Assembly: GCF_010894455.1 (NCBI RefSeq)
Contig: NZ_JAAIXY010000002.1
Coordinates: 614,962-678,961, forward strand
Length of the DNA: 64,000 nt
From: Myxococcus eversor
Lineage (GTDB): Bacteria > Myxococcota > Myxococcia > Myxococcales > Myxococcaceae
Direction: 5' to 3'
Below, one piece after another: positions 33,471 to 42,189 of this stretch. Made by a program: the position numbers and the translations under genes. Position 1 is the stretch's first letter; each line of letters opens with the position of its first letter. The notes below the pieces were generated by a model. The model made no database searches. It was not told where the DNA came from and saw only the letters and a list, made by a program, of their open reading frames with translations.

Positions 33471-34556
33471 CTACCACCGCTCCTCGTCCGCCTTCGGAGC
33501 CAGGGGCCACACGGGCGGGGAGACACCATTCACGGAGACGCCACCGTGCATGAACACGGGCGCGCCCTTGATGAACTCCGCCGGGAAGTCGAGCTTCGGC
33601 TTGGACGCCTCATCCAGCGCCTTCAGTTGCTCCGGCTTCAGCACCACGTCCAGCGCGCCCAGGTTGTTGTCGAGCTGCTCCAACGTGCGCGCCCCCAGGA
33701 TGGTGGACGTCACGCCCGGCCGTCCCTGCACCCACGCCAGCGCCACGCGAGCCACCGTGGTGTCCTGCTCCTTCGCCACGCGCTGAAGCACGTCGAGGAG
33801 CGCATATGTCTTCTCGTTCAGCGAATTCTCCGCCCACGCGCCCCGGTCCGCCTTCAGCTTCCCCGCGTTCTCCCGCGTGTACTTGCCACTGAGCACCCCG
33901 CTCTTCAGCGGCGACCACGGCGTCACCCCCAGCCCCAGCTCCCGAGCCATCGGCACCAGCTCCCCCTCCACCGTCCGCTCCACGAGCGAGTACTCCACCT
34001 GCAACGCCACCAGCGGTGCCCAGCCCCGGAACAGCGCGATCATCTGCGCCTGCGCCACCTTCCAGGCCGGCGTATCCGAGATACCGATGTAACGGACCTT
34101 CCCGGAGCGGACCAGGTCCTCGAACCCGCGCATCGTCTCCTCGATGGGCGTGTTCTCGTCCCAGCAGTGCATCCAATACAAATCGATGTAGCCCGTCTGG
34201 AGCCGACGCAGCGACTCCTCGCACTGCGCCATCATCGACTTGCGCCCCGCGCCTCCACCATTCGGGTCCCCGGGGAAGAGGTTGCTGATGAACTTGGTCG
34301 CAATCACCACCCTGTCGCGCTTGCTCGGATATCGGCCCAGGTGGTCGCCGATGATTTTCTCCGAGTGCCCTCGCGTGTACGCATTGGCCGTGTCGATGAA
34401 GTTGCCGCCCCGCTCCAGGAAGCGGTCCATGATGGCGTTGGACGTCTCGACGCTGCTGCCCCAACCCAGGTCGGTGCCGAAGGTCATCGCGCCCAGACAA
34501 AACGGACTGACCCGCAGACCGGAACGACCCAGCGTGACGTAGTGGTTCAACGACAT
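33471..34556 (-). CDS. Aldo/keto reductase
   Basis: A 361-residue AKR TIM barrel. The catalytic tetrad is complete: D55 and Y60 in FIDTANAY, K88 in IATKF, and H130 in LYWMHCWD. Further signatures are LGRSGLRVSPFCLGAMTFG, YIGISDTPAW, VALQVEYSLVERTVEGELVPMARELGLGVTPWSPLKSGVLSGKY and the NADPH-site STILGARTLEQLDNNLGAL. It belongs to the YajO/AKR11-like group. It reduces carbonyls with NADPH in the cytoplasm; the physiological substrate is unknown. Confidence 0.95.
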   Translation of the reverse strand: MSLNHYVTLGRSGLRVSPFCLGAMTFGTDLGWGSSVETSNAIMDRFLERGGNFIDTANAYTRGHSEKIIGDHLGRYPSKRDRVVIATKFISNLFPGDPNGGGAGRKSMMAQCEESLRRLQTGYIDLYWMHCWDENTPIEETMRGFEDLVRSGKVRYIGISDTPAWKVAQAQMIALFRGWAPLVALQVEYSLVERTVEGELVPMARELGLGVTPWSPLKSGVLSGKYTRENAGKLKADRGAWAENSLNEKTYALLDVLQRVAKEQDTTVARVALAWVQGRPGVTSTILGARTLEQLDNNLGALDVVLKPEQLKALDEASKPKLDFPAEFIKGAPVFMHGGVSVNGVSPPVWPLAPKADEERW

Positions 34557-34747
34557 GGAGGACTCCCAAAGACGACGAGGACACGCCTCACGGCCCGGAG
34601 ATGGAGACTCGACGAGCAGGCGCGGACGAGAGGGAGCGCTGGCCTAACGCGACGAGAGACACCCGCGCCACAGCAGCCGGCCGCATCTGACGACCAGCGG
34701 ACGCCACTGTCTGGCTTCACCCGCTGGAACATGCTCAAACGCGAACC

Positions 34748-35167
34748 ATGACGACCTCACACACCGACGCGTCAGAGGACGTCCGTGCCCTCCTCGCCCT
34801 CGAGGAGTCCATCGTCCGCGCCATCCAGGCCCGCGACACCCAGGCGCTCCAGGGGTTGATGGCCAAGGACCTCGTCTTCCGCGGCGTGGGCGACGTGGAG
34901 ACGGACCTGACGGCCTTCCTCGCCAACATCGCCGCCATCCCTGGCACCCTCCTCTCCGTCGAATCAGAGACGGTGAGAGCCCACGTCTTCGGCGACACCG
35001 GAGTCCTCACCGGCACCCAACGGGCCCGCGTGCGGCTCCCCGACGGCACCGAAGTCACGGACGTGGGCCACTTCACCGACGTGTGCCAGCGTCGCGACGG
35101 TCGCTGGTGGGTCGTCCTCGCGCACAGCCTCCCCGCACCCGCACCGCCTCCCTCCACTCCCGACTGA
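34748..35167 (+). CDS. SnoaL/DUF4440-like NTF2-fold protein
   Basis: A 139-residue protein with NTF2-like features: a helical start (LLALEESIVRAIQARDTQALQGLMAKDLVFRGVG), then strands VRAHVFGDTGVLTGTQRARV and VGHFTDVCQRRDGRWWVVLAHSLP. Such small cone-shaped proteins are enzymes (ketosteroid isomerase-like) or ligand binders. It is divergent from the aldo/keto reductase gene. No specific role can be given. Confidence 0.8.
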   Translation: MTTSHTDASEDVRALLALEESIVRAIQARDTQALQGLMAKDLVFRGVGDVETDLTAFLANIAAIPGTLLSVESETVRAHVFGDTGVLTGTQRARVRLPDGTEVTDVGHFTDVCQRRDGRWWVVLAHSLPAPAPPPSTPD

Positions 35168-35249
35168 GCCCGAGCCAGCCCCCCAACCCACACCGCCCCC
35201 GTCCTCCGGCGCACAGCCAGACGAAAAATCCCGCAGCGCCGGACATGCA

Positions 35250-35280
35250 GTGTCCTTTGGTGATACACTGTGTCCTACGG
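35250..35280 (+). promoter_or_regulatory. 20-bp-spaced direct repeat upstream of a hypothetical gene
   Basis: GTGTCCTTTGG (35250-35260) and GTGTCCTACGG (35270-35280) are direct repeats exactly 20 bases apart, ending 11 bases before the likely ATG at 35292. The first also pairs with GGACA at 35241-35245. Two helical turns of spacing suits a regulator dimer site, but this is inference. Confidence 0.35.
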
Positions 35281-35291
35281 GGGTGGTCAGG

Positions 35292-35870
35292 ATGCCGCTC
35301 AATCGCGGTGAACGTCGGTGGACGCTGCCAGCACGAAACGCGGACTGGCTCGTCGTCTCATCCGTGGACGCCGAGGCGAAGGAGCGCCACCGCCACCCCG
35401 TACCCGAGGTGTTCGTCACGTCCGCCCTGGAGCGGTGGCTGTCCACGCCCTCGGCGCGCACGCTGTATGGCATCTACGAGTCGCTCGGCGGTGGCAGCCC
35501 CTTCGGCCTGACGGGCCCGGAGCGCACGCGCTACGAGGAGCGCCTCAAGCAGCGCCTCTCCGACGCCTTCTCACGCGGAGAGCTCGTCGCGCTGGAGGTG
35601 GCCCGCCCCAGGAGCGTGCCCGCGCCGTGGACGCCCCAGCCCGAGGACCCGGGCGAAGAGGCCGTGGTGGAGGAGATGACCTGGCTGGCCATCGAGCTGA
35701 AGGACGAGGCGGGCAAGCCCGTCCCCAACGCCCGCTACGTGGTGACCCTGCCCGACGGCAGCACCCGCGAAGGCACCCTCAACGCCAATGGCTACGCGCG
35801 CGTGGAGGGAGTCAATCCCGGCGAATGCCAGGTCACCTTCCCGGAGTTGGACGGCCAGAGCTGGAGCTGA
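35292..35870 (+). CDS. Hypothetical protein with C-terminal carboxypeptidase-regulatory-like domain
   Basis: A 192-residue cytoplasmic-looking protein without a signal peptide. The N-terminal part (TLYGIYESLGGGSPFGLTGPERTRYEERLKQRLSDAF) is unrecognised. The C-terminal 65 residues (LAIELKDEAGKPVPNARYVVTLPDGSTREGTLNANGYARVEGVNPGECQVTFPELD) form a small beta domain of the type often attached to type VI secretion VgrG/PAAR-associated proteins. ATG 35292 is chosen because the alternative GTG 35250 lies inside a direct repeat. It converges, 7 bases apart, with the two-component operon. Confidence 0.65.
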   Translation: MPLNRGERRWTLPARNADWLVVSSVDAEAKERHRHPVPEVFVTSALERWLSTPSARTLYGIYESLGGGSPFGLTGPERTRYEERLKQRLSDAFSRGELVALEVARPRSVPAPWTPQPEDPGEEAVVEEMTWLAIELKDEAGKPVPNARYVVTLPDGSTREGTLNANGYARVEGVNPGECQVTFPELDGQSWS

Positions 35871-35877
35871 CCTTTGC

Positions 35878-36288
35878 TCAGGGCCTGCGCGGACCCGGAG
35901 CGGACGACGACATCCCCAGAGGTCTCTGGGGCAACAGCTTGAAGAGGAAGGCCAGGAGCGCCTCGAAATGGTCACCCTTGCGGAAGACGGCATCCACCGG
36001 CATGTCGATGGCACTGTCCGCGCCGGTGACGAAGACCACCTTCGCGCCCGGCATGTGGTGACGCACCAGCGGAATCAACCCGGTGCCGAAGCCATCACCC
36101 AGGCTCTGGTCCAGCAGCACCGCGTCGATGGGCCGCGGGTGGTTGAGCCACTTCTCCGCTTCCGCGTAGGAGCCCGCTGTCACGACCGCGAAGCCCGCCT
36201 CCTCCAGCAGCGCCGCGAGCGTCATCCGGTTGGACGGGTCATCTTCCACCAGCAGCAGGCAGCGCCCGAAGGTCCAGCTCGTCTCCAT
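35878..36288 (-). CDS. Response regulator, receiver only (last gene of the six-gene signalling operon)
   Basis: A 136-residue receiver protein: acidic residues in LLLVEDDPSN, phospho-acceptor D60 in VLLDQSLGDG, switch Thr in FVTGAD, and Lys K104 in FRKGDHF, where the usual following Pro is Gly. The ATG overlaps the stop of the upstream kinase gene (TGATG), implying translational coupling. No output domain, so it signals by protein contact or serves as a phosphate sink for the operon kinases. Confidence 0.9.
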   Translation of the reverse strand: METSWTFGRCLLLVEDDPSNRMTLAALLEEAGFAVVTAGSYAEAEKWLNHPRPIDAVLLDQSLGDGFGTGLIPLVRHHMPGAKVVFVTGADSAIDMPVDAVFRKGDHFEALLAFLFKLLPQRPLGMSSSAPGPRRP

Positions 36289-37037
36289 CACTTGCTCCCC
36301 CGTATCTCGTCATGGCCCGCGAGCCGCATCCTGGCCCCCGCCTCCGGGCGGTGCAGGAAGAGGACCTCGACGTGCGTGCCCCCTGAAGGGCCTCCGTCCA
36401 GTGCCACCTTCCCCCCATTGCGCAACACCAACCGCTGCACGATGTTCAAACCCAACCCCGCATGGCCGGGACGTGTCGAATAGAAGGGCTCGAAGGCACG
36501 CGAATACGCCTCCGCCGCCAGACCCTCTCCCACGTCCTCCACGCGAATGCCCACGCCGCCCTCACCTTCCTCAACGTCCCACGTCCGCACCGTGAGCATT
36601 CCGCCGCGCGGCATCGCCTCCACGGCGTTGTCCACCAGACAGCGCACCAGGAGCGCCAGGTCCTCCAAGTCGAGCGGCACCGTGCCCCGGGCCTTGAAGT
36701 CGCGCTCCACGCGCACCTGCTCCGGTATCCGCGCCTCCCGCAGCCCGTGCTCCATCGCCTCGCTCGCGTGGCACAGGGGCTTGTCGCTGCTGGCCACGGG
36801 AGCCCGGCGCGTCAGCACCTCCTCGGCGGCCGCCAGCTCCCGGTCGATGAGCTGGAAGAAGGCCTCGACGCGGGCATCCGTGCCCCACACGTCCGTCTTC
36901 TGCATCTTCCGCATCAGGTAGAACGAAGCATTGCGGACACTGGCCAGCTTGTTGCGGAGGTCATGCCGCAGCGTGGAGGCGACGACGTCCGCCACCGCGG
37001 CCCGTTCCCGCGCTTGGAGATCTGCGCGCGCGCCCAT
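36288..37037 (-). CDS. Soluble histidine kinase without sensor domain
   Basis: A 249-residue kinase: the phospho-acceptor is H25 in TLRHDLRNKLASVRN, the N box is VDNAVEAMPRGG, the G1 box is VEDVGEGLA, the F box is FEPFYSTRPG, and the G2 box is GLGLNIVQ. No membrane segment or sensor domain is present; the first 20 residues are helical. The ATG is 3 bases after the stop of the two-receiver gene, with GAGG upstream. Lacking its own input, it may take its cue from the neighbouring receiver proteins or the membrane kinase. Confidence 0.92.
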   Translation of the reverse strand: MGARADLQARERAAVADVVASTLRHDLRNKLASVRNASFYLMRKMQKTDVWGTDARVEAFFQLIDRELAAAEEVLTRRAPVASSDKPLCHASEAMEHGLREARIPEQVRVERDFKARGTVPLDLEDLALLVRCLVDNAVEAMPRGGMLTVRTWDVEEGEGGVGIRVEDVGEGLAAEAYSRAFEPFYSTRPGHAGLGLNIVQRLVLRNGGKVALDGGPSGGTHVEVLFLHRPEAGARMRLAGHDEIRGSK

Positions 37038-37040
37038 CCG

Positions 37041-37820
37041 TCAATTCCTCGCACCCTGGGGCCCTTGGGGCCCCTGCGCCCGGGGTTGGCCTCTCACCCG
37101 GGCAATCGCTTGCACCAATTCCCGCAGCGGCACCGGCTTGGTCATACACACCACCGCGCCCTGCGCCGCCACCTTTCGTAACAATTCGGGCACCACGTGC
37201 CCCGACATGGCGATGACGGCCACGGACAGGTCCGCCGCCTTCACCTTGGCCACCAGCTCCGGCCCGCTCATCTCCGGCATCACCAAATCCAACACGCACA
37301 CGTCGAAGTCGCCCGAGCGCAGGTAGTTCAGCGCTTCCTCGCCGCTGTACACCGCGCGAGCACGCAGCCCCACCGTGCTCAGCGCGCGCACCATGGCGCG
37401 AGCCACCGGCTCCGTGTCGTCCACCACCAGGACCTGAGGGGCCCGGGCCGCGCGCAGAATCGTGTCCAGCGCGTGCGCCACGTCGAAGGGCTTGGGCAGC
37501 ACGGTGAAGGCGCCCTCCGCGAGCGCGTCCTCCACCAGCTCCTCCGCCGTGAAGGCGGTCATCAACACCACGGGCATGTCCGGACGCGCCTGTTTGATAC
37601 GGCGCAACAGGTCCACTCCGTGCAGCCCGGGCATGCGCATGTCGCTGAGCACCACGTCCACCGGATGCTCACCCAGGAGGCGCAGCGCTTCCTCTCCGTT
37701 GGCGGCCTCCAGAACGGTGTGGCCCTCCAACTCAAGGTTCGCCGCGAGCGTGATGCGCAGCCCCTCCTCGTCGTCGACCAAAAGGATGCGAGCGGGGCCC
37801 AAAGCCACGTCCTCCATCAT
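37041..37820 (-). CDS. Response regulator with two tandem receiver domains
   Basis: A 259-residue protein with two complete receivers. Domain 1: LLVDDEEG, D60 in VVLSDMRMPG, Thr in LMTAF, K110 in LPKPF. Domain 2 (from about 128): VLVVDDTEP, D178 in CVLDLVMP, Ser in IAMSGH, K228 in MTKPVP. No output domain; the short tail is Gln/Gly/Pro-rich (QPRAQGPQGPQG). The ATG overlaps the stop of the membrane kinase (ATGA). A phosphorelay hub between the two kinases is plausible. Confidence 0.92.
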   Translation of the reverse strand: MMEDVALGPARILLVDDEEGLRITLAANLELEGHTVLEAANGEEALRLLGEHPVDVVLSDMRMPGLHGVDLLRRIKQARPDMPVVLMTAFTAEELVEDALAEGAFTVLPKPFDVAHALDTILRAARAPQVLVVDDTEPVARAMVRALSTVGLRARAVYSGEEALNYLRSGDFDVCVLDLVMPEMSGPELVAKVKAADLSVAVIAMSGHVVPELLRKVAAQGAVVCMTKPVPLRELVQAIARVRGQPRAQGPQGPQGARN

Positions 37821-39238
37821 GCGGCCTGCGCCGCCGCGGTTGCCGGGAGATGAATGTGGAATTCACTACCCCGGCCGGCTTCGCTTCGCACAGAGATTGT
37901 GCCTCCGTGACGTTGCACCATGTTGGCCACAATGGCCAGCCCCAAGCCGGTGCCACGCGTCTTGGTTGTGAAAAGCGGTTCGAAAATCTTGGGCAGCACG
38001 TCCGGAGGGATGCCCGTCCCGTCATCTACCACGCGAATGGCCCACGGCCCCGTGTCGCCGCCTTCCGCCAGCACTGAAACCTGACCCGCTCTGCCCTGGG
38101 GCATGGCCTCCACCGCGTTCTGCACCAGGTTCACCAGCACCTGACGGAACTGCTCCTTGTCCAGGCTCGGCACGGGGAGCGATTCGGGGACTTCGTTGAG
38201 GATGCGGACACCGTCCCGAGAGGGAACCACGCCAATGGCCTCGTCCACCAGAGGTCGCAACGGACACGGCTGCAGCGCCGGTGGCCGCTCGCGCGCGAAG
38301 TCGAGCAGGTCGGAGATGATTTTCGCGCACGCGCCCAGCTCGCGCTCCATCACCCCGAGGAACTGGGGGACCCGTGGGTCATCCGCGGCCCCGATGGCAT
38401 CTCGACTCAGTCGTCGGGAGAGGTAGGCGTGCGCGTTGCGCACAGCGGCCAGGGGGTTGCGCAATTCATGACCCACGCTGGCGGCGAGTTGACCCACCGC
38501 GGCCAGCTTCTCCACGCGGATGAGGTGCTCCTGGAAGCCACTCAGCTCGCGCAGCGCGCGGTCCAGCTCCGCGGACTTGTCCTCTTCGCGCTCGCGCGCC
38601 AGCTCCAGCTCCGCGCGGCGCACGGCGACTTCGCGCATCTCCCGCCGCATCACCCGGCCCGCGTGCAGGAGCACCAGGTTCAGGAAGCCCACCCAGAGGG
38701 CGTGCTCCAGGAAGCGCCACCACTCCACGTGGGGCAGGCCGTACACCGACTCCGGCCACACCAGGCCCCGGATGATGTGGTCCGCGACGGTGGCGACCGT
38801 GGCCGTCAGGAGCACCCACGGGTCCCGATACAAGGAGAGGAACGCGAGCGAGACGAAGATGTGGAAGTGCGTCTCGATGCGGCCACCCGTCAGGTGGATG
38901 AGCAGCGAGGACCACAACATCTGCGCCAGGGCCACGCCGTGGCGGGTGGGGATGGCCCCGGGGCGCCAGCGCGCCAGCGCGATGGGGAACACGGTGAGGG
39001 CCGCGCCGATGAAGAGCGCGGCATACACGTGGGCATGGAGGGCGCGGTCCTTGCCCTCCCAGCCATAGGGCGAGACGAAGAGGGCCACGAGGATGCCGAA
39101 GGCCCATTGGGCCAGCATGAGGCCCGCGAACAGGCGGTCCGTGCGGCGTCGCACCGTGGTCAGGTGCTCGTGGAACAGCAGAACGGCGCGTTCCTTCAGT
39201 GCCACCGTCGGGCCGCTGGCATCCTCCGTGGGCTTCAT
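37817..39238 (-). CDS. Membrane sensor histidine kinase
   Basis: A 473-residue kinase. About six membrane helices span residues 35-195, including the segment ETHFHIFVSLAFLSLYRDPW, seen in other bacterial sensor proteins. A coiled coil (200-240) leads to HisKA, with H257 in SVGHELRNPLAAVRN. The ATPase domain has the N box LVQNAVEAMPQG, G1 VDDGTGIP and G2 RGTGLGLAIV. Start ATG 39238 overlaps the stop of the thioredoxin-like gene (ATGA). The signal is unknown; a His-rich membrane domain beside a redox protein hints at redox or metal input. Confidence 0.94.
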   Translation of the reverse strand: MKPTEDASGPTVALKERAVLLFHEHLTTVRRRTDRLFAGLMLAQWAFGILVALFVSPYGWEGKDRALHAHVYAALFIGAALTVFPIALARWRPGAIPTRHGVALAQMLWSSLLIHLTGGRIETHFHIFVSLAFLSLYRDPWVLLTATVATVADHIIRGLVWPESVYGLPHVEWWRFLEHALWVGFLNLVLLHAGRVMRREMREVAVRRAELELAREREEDKSAELDRALRELSGFQEHLIRVEKLAAVGQLAASVGHELRNPLAAVRNAHAYLSRRLSRDAIGAADDPRVPQFLGVMERELGACAKIISDLLDFARERPPALQPCPLRPLVDEAIGVVPSRDGVRILNEVPESLPVPSLDKEQFRQVLVNLVQNAVEAMPQGRAGQVSVLAEGGDTGPWAIRVVDDGTGIPPDVLPKIFEPLFTTKTRGTGLGLAIVANMVQRHGGTISVRSEAGRGSEFHIHLPATAAAQAA

Positions 39239-39864
39239 GGGGTGTTCGTGGCCCGGGCCTCGGGCGGTTCCTCCAGTGCGCAACCGTAGACAGCGTGCTC
39301 CGACGACCCGCCCACCCGACCCGCCTCCCGCAGCAGCGCCTCCACGGCGTCCCGCCCCGGGTTGTCACCTCGATGTCCCCGCGCCCCGGTGAGTCCACCG
39401 CTGAAGCGGAGCCGACCGGCGGCATCATAGAACAAGGAATGTCCGGAAGTAGCGACTCCAAACCCGCGAGCTTGCTCGCCTCCCATATCCGCGAGCACGG
39501 TGACGCCCGGAATCGCGGCGGCGGCACGCCACAGGGGCCCTTGCGTCCAGTCGCTGGAAGTGCCCTCGGGCTGGAGGAACAGGACGCGCGCGTCGAGCTG
39601 GCCCCGGGCGTGCTCCATCAGGACGGACAGCTCCCCCAGGCTCGCGCGAGTGCAGGGGCAGCGCGGGTGGGCGAGCATCACCAGCGTGGGCCGCCCCTCC
39701 GCGCGAGGAGGGTGCGCGGACGAGGGCCAGGAGGAAGGGGCCTCGCGCGTCTCGCCCGGGGTGAGGGCATGTCGGGCCAGGAGCGCGAAGCCCGCCGCCG
39801 TGGCGACCAGCCACAGCAGACCTCCCAAGAGCCACGCCCCCCGCGACAGGGCGGGAACCTTCAT
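39235..39864 (-). CDS. Membrane-anchored thioredoxin-like protein with a CPC motif
   Basis: A 209-residue protein: an N-terminal membrane anchor (GAWLLGGLLWLVATAAGFALLA), then a thioredoxin-like domain (RPTLVMLAHPRCPCTRASLGELSVLM, DARVLFLQPEG, GVTVLADMGGEQARGFGV, SGHSLFYDAAGRLRFSGGLTGARGH). The active-site-like element is HPRCPCTRAS with C69 and C71, a C-x-C rather than C-x-x-C spacing. The ATG overlaps the stop of the preceding receiver gene and its stop overlaps the kinase start, so it is an integral operon member, likely periplasmic. Confidence 0.85.
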   Translation of the reverse strand: MKVPALSRGAWLLGGLLWLVATAAGFALLARHALTPGETREAPSSWPSSAHPPRAEGRPTLVMLAHPRCPCTRASLGELSVLMEHARGQLDARVLFLQPEGTSSDWTQGPLWRAAAAIPGVTVLADMGGEQARGFGVATSGHSLFYDAAGRLRFSGGLTGARGHRGDNPGRDAVEALLREAGRVGGSSEHAVYGCALEEPPEARATNTP

Positions 39865-40298
39865 CGGGGACCCCACTTGTGCTCGGCCAGGCCGGAGGTC
39901 AGCCGGCTCATGTCGCGCTTGAGGCGCGCGGACTCGGCGGCCCGGCGGATCATCGCGATGAGGTCCGAGGGCTGGTAGGGCTTGAGCACCAGATAGAAGA
40001 GGCCCTGCGCATCCAGGCGGTCCCTCCAGTCGAGGTACTCGCGAGAGCCCGTCACCAGCACGCCCGCGAGGTGAGGGTACTGAGTCACGGCCTCGCGCAG
40101 CAGTTGGATGCCGCTGGGCCCGGGCATGTGGAGGTCGGTGCACAGGACGTCGAAGGGGCGCAGTCCGAGCAGCCGTCGCGCGGTGAGCGCATCGGGCGCG
40201 GTCTGGACCTCGAAGTCCTCGGAGAGCACGGCCGAGGTGGTGGCGAGGACAGCGGCCTCGTCATCCACCAGCAGAACCTGGAGCCTCGGAGCAGTCAT
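39861..40298 (-). CDS. Response regulator, receiver only (first gene of the operon)
   Basis: A 145-residue receiver: VLLVDDEAAV, phospho-acceptor D55 in LCTDLHMPG, Thr in VLVTGSR, K106 in LVLKPYQP, and a helical tail (RLKRDMSRLTSGLAEH). ATG 40298 is preceded by GGGAGGT at 7 bases, a strong site consistent with the operon start. Five genes follow, with overlaps or very short gaps. The 284 bases upstream (40299-40582) should hold the promoter; no convincing sigma-70 or sigma-54 site was found there. Confidence 0.92.
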   Translation of the reverse strand: MTAPRLQVLLVDDEAAVLATTSAVLSEDFEVQTAPDALTARRLLGLRPFDVLCTDLHMPGPSGIQLLREAVTQYPHLAGVLVTGSREYLDWRDRLDAQGLFYLVLKPYQPSDLIAMIRRAAESARLKRDMSRLTSGLAEHKWGPR

Positions 40299-40582
40299 TG
40301 GCGGGACCTCCCGAGGATAACGTCGTCCGAGCCAGACCGTGAGCAGTCGCGGTGGATTGTTCGCCACCGGCGGACGCACGGTACGCGAGCGCTAGAGGGC
40401 GGGCACCTACACCCGCGTGCGGGCCTCGCGCGGACGGGGACACCTGCGCTTGCTCCTCTGTCTACCGTCTCGCATGTCCACGGGTTGGAGCGAGCGGATC
40501 CCCCTGCGGGCTCTCGGGCCTGGCTCGCGCGCTGACTCACGAACTGCTCACTCTGAGCCATGAGCCGCTCGTGCTGAGCCGC

Positions 40583-42025
40583 TCACTGGTGGGCGGTGAA
40601 GCGGCCTTTCGCCAGGAAGACGTTCGCGTCGTCGATGAGGACCTCCGTGCCCGCGTCGGCGCGCCAGACGTCGATGAGCGCCGTCACGCGCTCGTACGTG
40701 AGGGGATAGACGTCGCCATGAGGAGGCTTCTCCACCAGCACCCACTCGTACACCTGACCGTCAGGGGGCTGCGGTCCACCCACCGCGTGGATGTCGTCGC
40801 GGTCCGCGAGCAAGGAGACAAAGTTGCTGCCGAGCAGCGCCGGGCCCTCGCGATGCTGGGCAAGCACCTCCACGCCGCGCGCGATGCTGTCCAGCCGCGC
40901 CGGGTCTCCGGGACACTGTCGCGGGTACGTCCGGGAGGAGGTCAGCGTGCGCGTGAACTGGCGCAGGTTGAGCTCGTTGCTGAAGAGGAGGATGAGCCCC
41001 GTGGACACCAGGACCCATGCGGGCACCTTCCGAGCGCGCAGCAAGGGCAGGAAACCCATCAGCGCCGCCGCCAGCAGCGGCACGCCGTAATGGAAGCGCC
41101 AGGCCATGCCGAGGAAGCGGATGCCGAGCATCGGCAACAGCACCAGCAGCCACGCCCAGTCCGGCTTCACGCGCTCGCGCCAGGCCCAGACTCCCAGCGG
41201 AACCAGCAGCAACACCAGCGTGCCCACGCGCGACAGGTGGACCGGAGCCAGCCTGAGCGAGATGTAGTGGAGGAGCCCGCCGTCCATGCCCTGCTTGAGC
41301 CGGATGCTGTAGTCCTCCGACGGCCCCAGCCACCACGGCCGCAACCCATAGACGCCCGCGAGCCACACCAGCGACAGCACGCCCACGCCCACCGCGAAGC
41401 GCCGCTCGCCGCGCAGCCACAGCGCGACGGTCAGCATGATGCCCCCGAAGGCGAACTCCTCCTTGCAGGCGAACAGCAGCACCAGCGACACGAGCAGCCA
41501 GCCGTTGCGGCGCAGGTGCCACGCCACGCCCGCCATCACCCACGGCAGCGCGGACCACGTCGTGGGGTGGATGGGGAACTTCAGCGCCTCCACCGCGCTG
41601 GGAGACAGCAGCAGGAACGCCGCCAGCAGCCCCGTGGCCGCGCGACTCAGCAGCCCGCGTGCCTGGAGCCAGAGCAGCGGCGCCACCGCGAGCAGCACGA
41701 AGAGCGCCTCGCCCACCAGCGCGGCCCACATCGGAGGCAGCACCGCCACCAGCGGGCGCGCCAGCACCAGGATGGGGTCGAAGTGGTCGTTGAAGATGTA
41801 GACCTGTCGCGCGCTGAGCCAGGGGTTCGGGTCCTCGAGCGACATGCGCGCCAGGGCCTGCGTGTAGATGCCCAGGTCGAAGTGCGCGAAGCAGGCGTGC
41901 GCGGCCTGAATCCACACCGGCGCGACGACGAGCACCGCCCAGACGAGGACCACGAGCGGCAGGGCCAGCATGCCCGGCCATCGCCGTGCGTGTCCGGGGC
42001 TCGAATCGTCGGCGGAAGGAGTCAT
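40583..42025 (-). CDS. DUF2079 family polytopic membrane protein
   Basis: A 480-residue protein with about ten to twelve helices. Family signatures include FAHFDLGIYTQALARMS (first external loop with acidic residues), NDHFDPILVLARPL, ALKFPIHPTTWSALPWV and LLFACKEEFAFGGIML. DUF2079 proteins resemble GT-C glycosyltransferases and would use polyprenyl-phosphate sugars. The C-terminus is a soluble domain (ALLGSNFVSLLADRDDIHAVGGPQ...). ATG 42025 is taken; GTG 42055 is possible. Two TGAGCCGCTC direct repeats (40561, 40575) lie at its 3' end. Confidence 0.83.
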   Translation of the reverse strand: MTPSADDSSPGHARRWPGMLALPLVVLVWAVLVVAPVWIQAAHACFAHFDLGIYTQALARMSLEDPNPWLSARQVYIFNDHFDPILVLARPLVAVLPPMWAALVGEALFVLLAVAPLLWLQARGLLSRAATGLLAAFLLLSPSAVEALKFPIHPTTWSALPWVMAGVAWHLRRNGWLLVSLVLLFACKEEFAFGGIMLTVALWLRGERRFAVGVGVLSLVWLAGVYGLRPWWLGPSEDYSIRLKQGMDGGLLHYISLRLAPVHLSRVGTLVLLLVPLGVWAWRERVKPDWAWLLVLLPMLGIRFLGMAWRFHYGVPLLAAALMGFLPLLRARKVPAWVLVSTGLILLFSNELNLRQFTRTLTSSRTYPRQCPGDPARLDSIARGVEVLAQHREGPALLGSNFVSLLADRDDIHAVGGPQPPDGQVYEWVLVEKPPHGDVYPLTYERVTALIDVWRADAGTEVLIDDANVFLAKGRFTAHQ

Positions 42026-42189
42026 GAGGTCGCGAAGCGAGGCGCCACCGGCCACGGCCCCGAAGCCGCGTCGTCTAGCGCACTCTCGTGACGCATGTCA
42101 TCCGACTCGACAGACCGTCCGGCCCCCCGGGGCCCGCCGCACCCGAACGAAGGATGCGAGGCCCCGAGGCACGAGGTCCTCCATGCACT

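Noticed and set aside
40561-40584. TGAGCCGCTC direct repeat at the end of the DUF2079 gene
   Set aside because: Only two 10-base copies, the second overlapping coding sequence; no further structure.
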